From the NCBI GenBank assembly GCA_036873755.1, contig JAVTVY010037076.1, forward strand, positions 103,438 through 167,437: a stretch of DNA of 64,000 nucleotides. Direction: 5' to 3'. Below the pieces are notes generated by a model. That model worked only from the letters and a program-made list of their open reading frames with translations. It was not told the origin of the DNA and ran no database searches. Positions 29,402 to 42,297 of this stretch are shown in pieces. The stretch is from Hanleya hanleyi (taxonomy: Eukaryota; Mollusca; Polyplacophora; Lepidopleurida; Hanleyidae). Each line of letters starts with the position of its first letter. Position 1 is the stretch's first letter. The position numbers and the translations under genes are program-made.

Positions 29402-29545
29402 CTGCAGTAACAGCATCTCCTTGTGGAATTCCTGGGGGCAAGCTACGAGACCTTCCAGTCGCTCACTTGGAGTTTCCTCTGTCCCCACGGAGTGGTGAGC
29501 ACAGTTCCTACGTTCTATGCTGAGGCCATCTCCTGAGCATAGCAC
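29402..29545 (-). CDS. DUF6589 gene, middle exon (loop)
   Basis: The minus-strand frame reads GDGLSIERRNCAHHSVGTEE then ERLEGLVACPQEFHKEMLLL Q, which matches the DUF6589 core (GD.L..ER ... RL.GL ... Q.FH..... LQ). It ends at a good donor CAG|GTGAAT (exon edge 29402). The acceptor side is uncertain. It belongs with 30064-30300 and 36459-36692 upstream and probably with 7620-6023 downstream. Confidence 0.68.
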
Positions 29546-30063
29546 AGGTAGAACTTCTCCATGTCAAAGATCAGGGATATATCGTTATAGGACCTGCATA
29601 ATTTCTATAACTCCCGATGTGAAACTTGGGTCAGCATCAACAACCCCCAGGATTATCTGGCAATATATAATTTATGGATGAACAGAGCGCAGCGTAATTT
29701 TGACATGCGTCAGTCCGTCCCAATAGAACATAAAGTAAATATAGATGGACGAATAATTAAAATGTGTTGGCAAATTTCCACAATTATTTCAATGATATAG
29801 TTCACACCAGGGACGGATTCCGTGTTTCACAATTGTGTGTACTGTATTGCATATTTTCTCCCAAATATATTTCAGTAACATCGGATGACACAGGGTACCA
29901 TTGATGGAATATTTAAAACCTACCACATTGCTTGCGGAATCTATCTCTTTTAAATACTTGTGTGAAATGTGTTGGACGACATGGTTTCGGAGATGGTTAA
30001 ATTTTGGGACATGAATGGCTCAAATTCTCTGCACCATGATGACCATGTGCCCTTTCAGTAGGT

Positions 30064-30300
30064 TCAAGTCTTCTTGTGTGGGCAAGAAGGTACACGCTGG
30101 CAAAGATACGGCGGACAGGTTTCTTGAGATTGGTCCTTCAGGAAACTGACACGGTGCTCCACCCCAAAGCACATTCCCAACAAGAGGAATTTAGATCCCC
30201 TCTCTGTGCTTTGGTGCTTGGCATGTTGTTGCAGCTGGACATTATCCCATCCGGCAGAATAGGACACTGTTCTTGGAGATTGCTTGCCGCGACGCCCAAA
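30064..30300 (-). CDS. DUF6589 gene, upstream exon (loop)
   Basis: Minus-strand frame with GWDNVQLQQHAKHQSTERGS and FGVEHRVSF, like the DUF6589 block in which a W(D/E)N motif precedes a basic His-rich stretch and an HRVS/RVP motif. Exact exon limits are not determined. Spaced about 0.55 kb before the 29402 exon. Confidence 0.5.
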   Translation of the reverse strand, partial: FGRRGKQSPRTVSYSAGWDNVQLQQHAKHQSTERGSKFLLLGMCFGVEHRVSFLKDQSQETCPPYLCQRVPSCPHKKT

Positions 30301-31130
30301 TAACCTTTTGCGGGGTTCGCCAACTTGCTTCTCAACGTTAGACTGTAAAAAAATTACATAAATTTATCCTCCGCCGAATTGTTCATCGTACATTATTTTT
30401 ACACTCGAAAAAGAGAATTAAATAACCCCAGCACAACTGGCCGATTCGTGGTCTGTCCCTTGCTGGAGGGAATTGCCGCTTCGGCCGCCTTCTTACTTAC
30501 TTTGTTTACCCCAACTTTCCATACTATATATTCGTCTCAAGCTATAAAAAGAACTTCAAATGACCCTCATAATGACATGATAGTGACGTGATTTCTTTCT
30601 GATGACAGTTTTCTTTACGAATTTCGAACTCGATTTCTCGATTTCGTTTTTTCTCCAAATTTATTTCCAAAAATAACAAAATGACAGAGAATAATTCCTT
30701 TTGAACTAAAGTACTTTACGCCAATTTATGCTCAGAATCAACTATTTTGCACGAATGGCCTACTTTACGGCCCTTTTACTGGAGAATCATTAGACTGTGT
30801 GACTGGCCATTTTTCTGAGTATACAATATAATATTGTACTTCATGCCAATTCAACAATTCCTTGTAGTGAAGTATTTTATTTTGGTACTTCTGCATTGCA
30901 CCTGACCTTTCACCCATCTAAAGATTCAAGGTCCTTTGCATACGACCGATTCTGGGGTCACTAAAGCTTCCGTTCATTTCTATATCTCTACTATGGATGA
31001 CATCTCAGTAACATGGCACTGAGCATCACTTCTGTGGAATAAAACCATGTGTGATATTGAAGAGGACACCGCATACGTCTATATTTACTTATACCACCCC
31101 TTCCTAGACCTCACATCCTTCAGAACTTTA

Positions 31131-34034
31131 CACTGTAAAAATTGGTGACATGTTTAACGTCTCAAAATGAAACATGATTTTGTCCCAACTTTTGGGGCAT
31201 GTGAGTACGTATATGTTTCATATTAAAACGGCTTCATGTTTCAAATTGAAACACGTGTCCTTTTCACATGAGTTAATGATGTCTCAATATGGGACATATC
31301 TTCAATAAGCACGTGTTCGTTTGAAACATGTAACGTTCTACATTTTGAAACGTGTTGTGTATACATGTCTCAAGCTGAAACATGTTAGAGCCGACTACAT
31401 GTTCCAAACTGAAACATCTAAGCCCAAACATGACTTTGTCTTAACTTTTGAGACATGTCACAAGTGAAACGGATCTGTACATGTCTCAAACTTGGAAGTG
31501 TTTCAAAACAGTCTACATCCCATTACGTGTTTCAGGAGACTGTCAGACTAGCATGTGCATGATACCGGTACTGAAAGGAAAACATTCAGCAAAAATCAAC
31601 ATACATCAAGTTTTATTCTCTTATATTCGTTGGAAGTCAAACTCAAGAACATATATGAACAAGCAATACTCATATACAGAAACACATAAAACTGCTCCTC
31701 AGGTTAACTCAAACCTAATAATGATTTCAAACAGATGCATGATTGGTACATCAGAATCACTGAAGTGAGCCCCGTTAACATAGAGTGGAGATTGTTCATA
31801 TAGCAATAATGTGCTCCAGGTTTGATTCATTTATATCACTGATTCACACTTAAAAGTTAAAGATACATGTAATTTACTCAACTTGCCATATTGGTCCGTT
31901 GACATGACATTGTCTGATCTGTGAAAAAGTATTATCCCATACTGTATTCCTTGTCTAATCCGGCACACTGGAAACATTTCTGAACATGGGTACTGTATTA
32001 CTTAGGCCTACAAATATGAAATTGCTGCATGATACTGGCTTTTTTTTTCTGACATGCTACTCGCGATTAACTATTTCTGTTTTCGGGGTGGCTGAAATTT
32101 CATTCCATTTTGGGGTATGGAATACGGATCGCAGATGATTATTAAAATCAGGGCTGGAGGGCTGGATTCGTCTCTTGAGTTTTGCAACAGTGATCACATT
32201 GTGGGATGAAGTAGAAACATTGTTGACACTAAACACTATTCAATATTCCAATACGTATGAAAAATAATGTCCACTCTGTCTCCTTCTGATTTATATATGC
32301 CACTAAGGCCGAATCTCGCCCAACGCTGTAATGACGTAAGCAATCGTATTGACTCTGTTCAAAAAAATCTCCTGGTGCGCTACACATTCACAATTCAATA
32401 CTGAATGTACCTTTGATCACACGGAGGACACAGTTGTTATTTCTTTCAGTGCTGCTCACATTAGTGCCCCATAAGTGTCACTTTTATTCTGGCAACATTG
32501 CTATGTATTTTGTTGGTGTGTCGTTATATGACCATGTGTTTTGAGCGAATGCTCTTAAATTCAAAATGTCGGATTCAAATCTTACAAAAAAAATCGACCA
32601 AAAGTGCCTATTTGGAATATGACGTAACTGTACATGAGAAGTCTTCAAAGCGGCCATCTTCCAATTGTTTCTTCAAACTTTTTAGTTAAGCTGATGTTGT
32701 GAGAAGTTCAGACCTCTATCTCAATGAGCAAAGACATCTTTGGAAGGAGAGGGGTAGAGTGAAATGGCGCCTGGGAAGGCCTCAAATACCCTAGGCCTGG
32801 TTGAGTTGAATGGTTATGCAAATAATTCGATTAAAATGCTCAGTCGATTAAGGGAGTAGCGGACGTTCATCCCCCTGCTCTTATTGGGATACAACATGGT
32901 GATTTGTCGGATTTTTCAAAACAAGCTGAATTTCCTAACAAAAGTACACAGACATCTCAAAATGGAATAAAAACCAACAAAAGACACAGCACAACCATTT
33001 ATGCGCTCTACTGGTGGGTCGATAGTGTGATGGGATGGACCAAAAAATTGGCATTTTAAATTCAACGGTTGAAGGGTGCAAAGTGCTCCATAGGTTAAAA
33101 ATTATTCCTCCGGAATACCCCCAAATTCACTCCTATTCACTTTCAACAAAAAGAAAACTCCTGAATGTCTAAAAATTGGAACTTCAATAATATTCTCCAC
33201 ATCCACCCCGATTCTCCACCCCCACCCCCTCCTGGAAATAGGACTGAAAAGGCTCAGTTTATCTGTTATATCGCTAATATTTTCTAAGAAAGTATGGTGT
33301 CCCCCTGTTTTATTACATATTTAACAAGCACTATATGTGTTTAGTATTATATAGCAAAATGGAAAAAATTTGACCTTGGGAAGTTTGATTTATTGAGCAT
33401 CAAAGAAGAAAAATTCCAAATTTCCCTATGTATTCAGTGTTATGGCTTTTAAGTGGTATACATGCTTTTGGCTACCATATTTTTTTAACGAGTATGGTGA
33501 TCCCCTATTTTTTTCCATGGATCATATTCTCCTAACCTGATGAAAAAATCCTGAAATTAAAAAAAAAATTCAACCTCTAGAAATGAACGTCCTCTACTCC
33601 CTTAATTGAAAATACCGACATATATCTTCCAGGTCGCTAAAGACCAGAAATAAATATCCAAAAGCCATGGAGTGTTAATAATATCTTTCTTTGCAAATTG
33701 CTAAAGCTCTTTGTCGAACTTTGTGAAGAAAACCTGGTATCTAATTCCATGTATCAGACAGCACTATCCCTTTTGTAATCCGCTTTTCTTGACACATGTC
33801 GTCATGCAACTCGGTTGCACGTGTTTCAGCGTTGATGTTTCAAACACCTTTTCGGACCGTTATAGTGAGACGCCAGTGCGAGTGAAACATGTAGCAACCT
33901 CCAAATAGTTGCATCGTTACGTCTGTGAGACATGTTTTTGTGGAAAAATAGGGTCAAACATGTAGCATTATGAAGCATCTAACATGTTACCATCTCAAAA
34001 TGAAACGTTAAACATGTTTTCACTTTCTACAGTG
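31131..34034. mobile_element. Non-autonomous DNA transposon with CACTG ends
   Basis: Starts CACTGTAAAAATTGGTGACA and ends as its inverse ...TTTCTACAGTG, flanked by TA on both sides (31129-31130 and 34035-34036). Both subterminal zones are full of ACATGTTTCA / TGAAACATGT motifs in both orientations (31150-31500 and 33830-34020). No transposase ORF is seen. The superfamily is uncertain (TA duplication with CACTG tips). It lies in an intron of the loop DUF6589 gene. Confidence 0.72.
32852..33601. mobile_element. piggyBac-like MITE nested in the CACTG element
   Basis: 750 bp flanked by TTAA (32848-32851 and 33602-33605). Inverted ends GGGAGTAGCGGACGTTCAT and ATGAACGTCCTCTACTCCC differ at one position. 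TTAA duplication is typical of piggyBac. No ORF. Confidence 0.7.
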
Positions 34035-36458
34035 TAGGCCAACGTGCACATGGCTTTAAAGGTACCCTTCCGACTTGTCTCCCTTTGCGAACAGATGGCG
34101 CCACAGGTTGCTCAAGCTTGTCCGTCCTACTCCCCCCTCACACTAGGGCGAAAATCCAGGTCCACGTATGTAATTGGTTGAAATCCTCATGGTTGCATCT
34201 TCACAAGTGCAAGTAATACAGTGTCTTTCTTGGACTTCTTTATTGGTTCAGATGACTGATTCGTTTGCATGTCATATATTTCATCCCCCGCGGTTGTTCT
34301 CAATTAACACTCGGTATCTGAAGCCATTGCTTTTTGCTTTGGCACTAGATGTCCATTTCAGTGTGACATCAAAAGTAGTCTGCACATTGATTAAATTCAC
34401 ATCACTCAAAATTCAAACATCGAAGGCGATTGGCGTAATGAGCTGACAGACCGCGCTTACTGATTGGTCCGGCTTCGTGGAAAAACCCTTACGCTATTTA
34501 TATCCAAAACTGTTATGGGTAAATAACCAAGCCACTGTATGGATGCTAACGTATGGATTGATACACTGGCTGCGGATCATGCAAGTCTGTAATCCCTCCA
34601 GTTCTCGTCATAGGAAATGTGGGAGAATGAGTATCCCAGTATGCTGGACATTGTGTCGGAGATAGTGTCGGGCAGAAGATCTATAGTATATAGGGCTATT
34701 TCCATGTTTTAGTCTTAGTAGTTATTTCGCGTGCCCTTTCTATACTACTGATAGCACGCTACTCATCGCGTATGCGCAGTCGACCCATTCTACCGTAGGG
34801 AGCAAGCCTGGTCCATGGAATCTCAGGTAGTGAAAACCCCAGGTCTTTCGACCCACCCACCCTATCCCGCGCCACACCTATGCGACCCGCTGTGACTGAG
34901 TAAAGCGGGGTAGGAGTAGAAGTAGGAGTCGGACACGCCACGGATTATACTAGGGAGATGTGAGTGTCATGGCCGACATCATTAACTTAATGCTGTAGTA
35001 CAGGTTCCAATACCAAAAGTTTCTTCAGATTCCTCTCTCTCTCTCTGTATAAGACACACTTCGCTGACATGAATAAATAAATAAATAAATATGTGCCCAG
35101 GTCATTTAGGCGAGTAGAGAGTAGTAAACATACGATTGATCTCCAGTGAGTGAGTGAGTCAATATGATTCTACGTCAATGTCGGCCTTGACGAGTTCGCT
35201 AATTGTAGCAAGTATGAACACTCTAGGCCTAATAGTTAATTAGTTGTAGATGAATTTGTATATCTTCGCCAAATGATGACTGGTCCATCTCGAATTGTGA
35301 ACTGTGAACTGTTAACTGAGGTCCAACTTCACTCACCTTTGACGTCGCTTCCAACACTATTTTAGTCATATCATAAGTTTTCATTTGGACACCCCGAAAC
35401 CACAAAGATAGGGTCATATTCCTTTTAGCACCCGGGAACCCACCCGTTGGGTCCTACTCCTTTTGACACTGAGGTCAAAGGTCAATTGAACTCAGCAAGA
35501 TACCGAATATCACCGCAAATTAGGAGGGTTTCCAGTCAAGAAAAGCAAGCGTAAATGTTCAATTATACACTCTGCCTGGGACAAGTTACTTGCTGTCTGT
35601 GGAGGCAGGCCTGTGAAGTTATCGCGGCGTATTGATCTGAGTTATCGGGACTATACTGACCATGACACTTCCACAAATTACCGGAAATGACAGAGGGCAA
35701 TGAAAGGTGAATTGACCTTTCCACATATTAATTATATGCAATAATTATAGGTCAATCTGGCGTTTGTTGCACTTTGTCTACCACTGGTGACAAATGCTTG
35801 TAGGCAGGTACAATGGTAAAAGCAGGCAATATGTGATTATTCTTTAGATATGGAAAAACTCTATTGTAAGTGTTTTTGTGATTAATGTACATTTGCCGAA
35901 ACAACATTGAGTGTGACATTAAACCAAATCCCCCCCCCCCCACCTGAGTTAGAGTACACGTATATGGACACGTAATACTCTCAGGCACTCTTGGATAACT
36001 CAGGTAAGATGTTCGGATTATGATTAATAAGGTTAAGTGGTCATTGATTAGTAACCTCGTGTGAAGGTAAACCCGATAATTAGGTATTTTTGGCCGATAT
36101 ATACAATATCTGTTGATCATAAAATGGATGAAGACGAACAAGCATACGTTTCATTAACCAGCTGCAAAACCGAACCATCATCCGTCTGCTTTATAAATCA
36201 TCCTTGTCGATTCAATACAGACGTAAACACCTCTGTATGTGTGTGTTATCATGCTGCAATCATGGCAGCAAATATTTACCTCTGTTTTTATTATGCGACA
36301 GCATACTTTTAACAAGGCCTCTTCAGCGGTTTTATATAAGTTGACCAGCTTGGTGAAGGCCTGTAGGAAAGTTATATTCCTTCATTAACTCAACAATATC
36401 TTGGAAGACCTTTCTTTTCTTTGTGGACACGTTATGTTGCCTTTTTTGGGGGCTCTGC

Positions 36459-36692
36459 TCATCCACACCAGACGGACGTTTTCTCTTCAGCCTTCCTTTT
36501 TTTCGGGACTGTTACCTTCTCCAATTTACCGAGGCAGCTTGGACACAGCCAAGAGTTTTTCAGGGTGTCTTTTTTGAAAGTCACAGGACTTGTATAAACG
36601 TTCAGTCTATACTTCACTTCTTTGATTTCTCCCTTAGACTGGAAGAAGATCCCGCAGTCAAAACATTTCCCTCGTTTTTCTGCCGCTGCCAT
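36459..36692 (-). CDS. Candidate first exon of DUF6589 gene (loop)
   Basis: ATG at 36692 gives MAAAEKRGKCFDCGIFFQSK and continues with CPSCLGKLEKV and a Lys/Arg-rich end. Two Cys pairs (C-x2-C ... C-x2-C) suggest a zinc-binding N-terminus, as seen at the start of many DUF6589 proteins. The ORF ends at 36459, but a donor somewhere in the last 30 bp is expected. Upstream, ATGGCGGCTG-like sequence at about 36845 could be promoter. Linkage to the exons at 30.3 and 29.5 kb is inferred from strand and family. Confidence 0.5.
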   Translation of the reverse strand: MAAAEKRGKCFDCGIFFQSKGEIKEVKYRLNVYTSPVTFKKDTLKNSWLCPSCLGKLEKVTVPKKRKAEEKTSVWCG

Positions 36693-38067
36693 TTTATCGA
36701 AGTGTCACCTCCATGATGTTACCGGAGAATGAGAACGGGGATTCTTGTTCAGTTGTGACCACGTGTAGGGTGGACGTGGCCTAACTAGCCATGTGCGTTT
36801 TGCAAACGGATGTTGTTCTGTTCGACGCATGCGCATTACACAAGCATGGCGGCTGTAGAGAATCGGACAAGCCGTAGAAATTCTTGAGATAATGTTTCCG
36901 TTCATGCAGAGCTGCCAAGTTGGACTGATTGAATATCTTGAGTCTATGCGAGTGCAAAGCCCGAACGTTCGCCCTAGGCGTGGGGTCTGGGGCCCGCCTA
37001 TAGGGCCCCAACCGCCAGAGTTCTACAGTTGCTCAGAAATGCATTTGAAGCATTTTGAGGCAAGAAAATGACATCAGAGATTAACACACTTCCATGAAAA
37101 AAGCAGACAAATTTCTGAATTACAGCAATTTTGATGAGAAAATTACACCATAAATAGGCAAGACTATGAGTAGTCGCCCTTGGCTACAATTACGCCTCCC
37201 CCAACTACTATTATTCGCCCGAAGATACGGACTAGTCAGGGCTGTTAGGGATTTTTTGGTTCAGATTCTTCCAAAAGCACCAAATGTGGCCCATATGTCG
37301 CCCATACCATACTATTTCGATTTTTGACGGGCGCCAAGACGGGCGCCCCCTTGGGGCCGCCATATTGGCGAAATTCATTATGGTCGCCACCCGACGCAGA
37401 GGGCAATCGTAGCTAAATAACTAGAAGGACTAGAAATATGAATAATAACACTTTTTAGTGGTTTTGGGGGTCGGGGAATCTGATTGTGATCTTATTTCAA
37501 CGCTTTGAGGTCAAGGTCACCCTTCAAGGTCACCATAAAGGTCAGTTTGGGGAAAAATTCGCCATTATCAGTGGTTTTGGGACAGGATATATAAACTGCC
37601 TCATTCTACTGATTTCCGGGGTTGACTAACCCGAATCGGGCCTTATTGTGGTGATTCAGGGCAATATTTCATTTGAGAATCGCGATAAAGGTCATCCGAA
37701 CCAGAGGTGATTTGTAGATAAAACACCAAAAGATCACAAATAATATCATAGGGGTTTGTGGCATTGGGAGAATCCGATTCTGATCTCATTTTGAAGATTT
37801 GAGGTCACTCCATTTTGGGGTCAAAGGTCAAAGATCAACAGTTACCACTAAGAACAAACGAACGAAGATTATTCAGGCGCAAGTTTCATTAAAATACTTC
37901 GGAGATGACATCTGCTGACAAAATGCTATAACTATGCCTCTATGCCGCTGTGTGTATTTAAATGTTCGAAATACAATACAAAGACCGCTTTAGCAACAAT
38001 ATAACAATTATTAATAATACCTATACCTTCTGGCTTGCGCTCTCAAGAAACAGTAAGGCTGTGGAAG

Positions 38068-38566
38068 AAAGGGTAGTGCCAAGGATTTTGACGGATTGAG
38101 ATCGGAACAGATGGTATGGACTGGAATGTCACAATATTTTTTCCAGTACCGAAGCCCACCAAGACTTCCAATAGACCGAGCGTCTTCAAAGGCCGGACAT
38201 CGCTGTCCATCGTGCGAAAATAGGCTGTTATATGACCCTCCTCCGTGGCATGTACTAGATGCGGAAGGACCCTGGTGTCCGCCTCTGAATGGTTACACGG
38301 TTAAAGTATTGTGTGGTCACAACGCCTGTTGAAGAACACGGACTCAAAACGGGTACACAGGAGGAGCTTTCCGCCCATGTCAGCCTTGACGCTCTGTGTG
38401 CTGATGAATGAGAACGGCTCCTTTTTGTTCTTCTTTTTTTAAGAAGCCGCCGATCCATTCATACATCGGGATTTTGAGGGTAGCGAAAAAAAAGTATTGT
38501 GGCATTCCAGTCTAAACCATCCGTTCCGATCTTGGTGCGTCAAAGTCCTTGGCACTACCCCTATTT
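38068..38566. repeat. Short inverted duplication
   Basis: GGTAGTGCCAAGGATTTTGA at 38071 pairs with a reverse copy near 38550 (GTCAAAGTCCTTGGCACTACC), and GATCGGAACAGATGG pairs with CCATCCGTTCCGATC. Arms are about 75 bp, spacer about 340 bp. It lies at the 5' side of the cysteine-rich fragment. Confidence 0.6.
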
Positions 38567-39139
38567 CACAGCTTAACGGCGTGCAAGACGACTTCACAGT
38601 TTCTTGGATGTGGCAAAAAGACCGCCTGGACAGTACAAGCATATCGGTCCTCACCGACACAATAGTGGTTCTCCCACACGATCCTGACACTCTCGAGTCC
38701 GTGCATATGGAGTTTATAGAACGCTTCATCGTACTAATATACAGCAAGGTAAGTGGTGCAGCCGGTGTCAATGAGGCCAAGCATCACCTTTTCACCACTG
38801 CAACCAGATCGCTGGAAAACATCCCATCTCCCAAGCCGCGCTGTTGCAGCATGTGAAGCGAGCTCTATTGCAAGCCAGTTTCTACTGGAGTCAGGTCACT
38901 TCACTCAAGCAGGAAATCCCTGATTTCAGTGAGTGGAGCCGACACGAAGATTGCACCAGTACATGGCAACCGCTATGGACCACTCTCAGCGACACTTCTA
39001 TGGCATATGCCATTCTCATGCACTGCGGCTGACTCAAGGCATGCACGGAAAGATGCAAATGCAACTGTGCCGATGTCCGATGCACGACCCTCTGCAAATG
39101 CGAAGGCGGGTGCGTTGATAACAAGGGCCGTGATGACAA
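38497..39139 (+). pseudogene. C-terminal fragment of cysteine-rich transposon-type protein
   Basis: First frame (38497-38856) has FIVLIYSKVSGAAGVNEAKH and FTTATRSLENIP. One shift later, 38844-39032 continues HVKRALLQASFYWSQVTSLK. The end (39030-39110) reads as Cys-rich repeats of type CKC...C..LCKCEGGC after a stop. This arrangement (VNEAR...LF...R..E..PPT...L.QH..RA..QA, then a Cys-rich tail) recurs in uncharacterised repeat proteins of corals, Hydra and molluscs. Function unknown. Broken by at least one frameshift and one stop. Confidence 0.55.
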
Positions 39140-39180
39140 GTATTACTTATTGCTGGCATCATAGAGCGCAAGCCAGAAGG

Positions 39181-39930
39181 CATAATGTCCTCCATGTGTT
39201 TTCCCCATGTTGAGGCGTTTACTCATCACACGTGACTTATTTATTGGAGTTAATCTGTCACCACAGTTCCCGATCTAGCGTGTCTAGTTTCGCTTAAGCC
39301 GGTTCTAATGTCCATGTGGATACTTCATATTCGCTACATAAACATCTACAATGAAGACGCGGCTGGGGTGTTAAGATTTCGTTCGAGAACCCACCGTATT
39401 GTTGAATCGGAATGCGAGGTGCCGAGGGAAGCTTTCCTGTGGAATTTTATCGAGGTGTTCAGTCGCCAGACGTCATCAATTTTTGTCACCTCTTGCATAA
39501 CGCTCCAATTCGTATGCCTGTCCTATTTACGATCGAGACGATTGGCGTGAAAACGATATGGACAAGTTGCACTGAAAGCCAAACTTACATTTTGTAATTA
39601 TCAGCCTTCCACTTTTACTTACAAACAAGAAATTATTCCAACAAGCAGCCAGAGGATGCTAGGTCCCCGCCAAAATGGAAGCAATATTTATAAGCGCTGT
39701 CGGATTCAGAAGATATTCATGAGGATGGCAAGAGCTACTTTACAGGCGTAAGAAGCCGAGGGGTCTTTCCACCTTCCCAGGTTCTGAGATCAACTCCAAA
39801 TGGCTGACTGAATGTTGATTGCTACTGTAATATATTTTCTTTACCATGTAGCATGAAAATTATGTAACCGAGATGCAACCCCAAGAGACAACTCATGGCA
39901 TATTATCTGCAAACTAAATTTGACAAGAAT
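39181..39930. other. Diverged copy of DUF6589 intron region (right inner arm)
   Basis: Mirror of 27400-28068. The frame at 39450-39550 (RQTSSIFVTSCI) parallels 52650-52690 in the intron before the middle exon. No intact exon. Confidence 0.5.
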
Positions 39931-40640
39931 ATGAAGGCATCCTCAACCTATTGCCCAGAAACCAAATTTAGACTTTGCCACTAGGAGTCACCACCTGTAG
40001 GTGCAAGCAGGCAAAACACAATCCCAAATGACATCTCATGTCATGGTATCGGCATATGAACTTTGAGACTCTGAAGAGGGGTTCTCAAGTTATTGCCGGT
40101 ACTAGATGCCCACCGATGTTCATGTTATTTGGGGCGGGTCACATATGAATACAAAATTTGAGAATAATCTAATGAGCAGTTGCCAAATTATTGCTCGGAA
40201 ACAATTTTTTCCAGCAGGAGACGCCACCTGTAGGCAGAAGTGGGAAAAATACAATCCCAAGGAACATGGTATCGCGGGGACATCTGCATACCAAATTTGA
40301 GAAGAATCCGAGAAGGATCCTCAAGTTATTGCCCAGAAACCGAATTTAGATTTTGACACCAGGTGACGCCACCTCTAGGCGCAAGTCAGTGAAATGCATT
40401 CTCAAGCGACATCTTATGTCACGGTATATTCATACAAAATTTGAGAAGAATCCGATGGTCAGTTCTCAAGTTATTACCCGGAAACGAATTTCTGATGTTG
40501 TCACCAGGTGGCGCCACCTGTGAGTAAAAGTGAGCGAAAGGCAATCCCAAGCAACAGCTCCTGGCATGGTAAATGCATGCCAAATTAGAGAAGAATCCGA
40601 TGAGCCACAACGTTTCTCATGTTACCCAGAAAGGTACATA
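39930..40640. repeat. Diverged ~150-bp repeats with GGTGGCGCCACC (right arm)
   Basis: Mirror of 26600-27400; ends at the Gypsy insertion point. Confidence 0.72.
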
Positions 40641-40641
40641 T

Positions 40642-41002
40642 TGTAAACTTTTTGGTCGTCAGAATGTTGATATTATTGTTCTAACCCGGGCTTTTGTGCC
40701 GGTAAGATGATAGCCTGGCTTGGTTAGGGCGACCGGGCAACTTCACATATACCCAAAACTATCTTGCGAGTTCGCCAATGGATCTTACAGCAGACTGAAA
40801 GAAGTTCATAGCCCTGTATCTTTTGCCTCAAGAAATTCCATCAAGAAAGTCGTCATCAAGTTGTTACGAAGTTGAAGATTTTATTCCCGACTTCTGACAT
40901 CAAAGGTGGTACAGACGATGGCCAAATGACAAACAACGACAGCCCCTAAACGTTAAATTTAGATCTAAAGTTTCTGATACATTTCATCGAGACAGAGTTC
41001 CA
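40642..41002 (-). repeat. 3' LTR of Gypsy element
   Basis: 361 bp; on the coding strand TGGAACTC...GTTTACA. Differs from the 5' LTR at six visible positions. No clear polypurine tract is seen just inside it. Confidence 0.9.
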
Positions 41003-42297
41003 AGATTGTCTGCTCTAGGTAAATCGGGCTGTAAATTTATACCATCGACTGACCGATACAAACAACATATTTTTCATACTTGTTTGGACATTTCAAATCA
41101 TGAACATGCAATTCGTAAACACAAAAGAAAACATTACGGGATTAACTGGGTACAATACCAGCATGTTAAATGATGAGAACTGAGAAACACAGATCTGTGA
41201 ACTGGGTTAAAAACATCCCTCCACATTTTTAACGGTAATAGAATACTGACCTGTCACACAAATCAAAACATTTAGCTTTCATATGCAAAGTTATAACCCA
41301 TACAGGCAGGCATCATGTACAACATCAAGACTCGCAATATTTAATTGTAGAAAACTTATTATCATAAGATGCTTATATCTAAATAACTTGTAGAAAACCA
41401 ATTATCATAAGATGCTGAATCTTACATATCTTACATATCTCCATTAAGTTGAATGGCACCTTGTAAAGTGCCATACAACTACAATAAGGCAGCAAGAACA
41501 ATAAGGAAATGTCGAAGAATAGTCCATTATGAATAGCCAAGGCCGTTATCAGAAATATCGGACAAATACCGGAAACAATTTATTCAATTACCGTAGTCCA
41601 TATCCATTGCGTAAGGCCACGAGGCCATATTTACTATCACTGCTCAATGAATGTACTCTAGGTATGTGGGACACGTGCCAGTCACTGACAAGTGTGTACA
41701 TGTCAAAACAATGCGCTCAAAACAATAATCAAAACAATGGCTGGAAAATTCATACATCAGCTTCAAATCTAAAATAGATTACCAACAGATTACATGTTCA
41801 TGAAAATCAAAACAAAATGTCAAAAACTCCAAGCTACATGTACATGCAAGATAAATCATTACGAAAGCTAGAAGCTTATGGTGGATATGGACACTTGACG
41901 AAGTTGTCAATACGTGGTAATTATCAAAACCGATTTGTCATCCAACATCTTAGACTTATATCTGAAGATCCAAACAACAATACAAAAAAAACAAATAACC
42001 ACATTTATCAGTCACAAAGGAATCCATGCAATCTATCTGTTTTATCATTGATTCATCAACTTCACTGGGGCATGCAGTATTATCAACAATACACCAAAAC
42101 AGGCACAATATACGAGAAAATAAATGTCCAGAAAAAAAATGAAAGGGCAAAGAAGCCAGATGTGTTGTACCACTTAGCTAGTTGATCAGACCAGACAAAA
42201 GGGAAAACCAACACATTTCCCTCTTTTAGGAACAGACAGTATGCATCCTGCCAGTCCAGTGACAAAAACAACAAAAATAGAGCTATATATCAGCAAA
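41003..42297. other. Gypsy 3' region without recognised gene
   Basis: AT-rich, 1.3 kb between the last ORF and the 3' LTR. It has a short direct repeat (TTATCATAAGATGCT at about 41360 and 41405). The plus-strand ORF 41817-42185 has no recognisable features. Confidence 0.4.

Larger units (their letters stand above)
28069..39180. other. Loop between the inverted arms
   Basis: 11.1 kb without a mirror partner. It contains a fold-back element, the 5' and middle exons of a DUF6589 gene (minus), nested DNA transposons and a cysteine-rich protein fragment (plus). Sequence outside these (28069-28420, 29060-29400, 30340-31130, 34037-36458, 36850-38060) is AT-rich with microsatellites (TAAA at 35075-35092, CT near 35035, C-run at 35931-35943, AAGGTCA repeats at 37500-37840) and no supportable gene. 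Confidence 0.7.

Noticed and set aside
34759..36312. Short ORFs in the loop (e.g. 35752-36141)
   Set aside because: No motif, no codon or splice evidence; chance length for AT-rich DNA.
41817..42185. 122-residue plus-strand ORF in the Gypsy 3' region
   Set aside because: Low-complexity, no motif, opposite to the element's genes.
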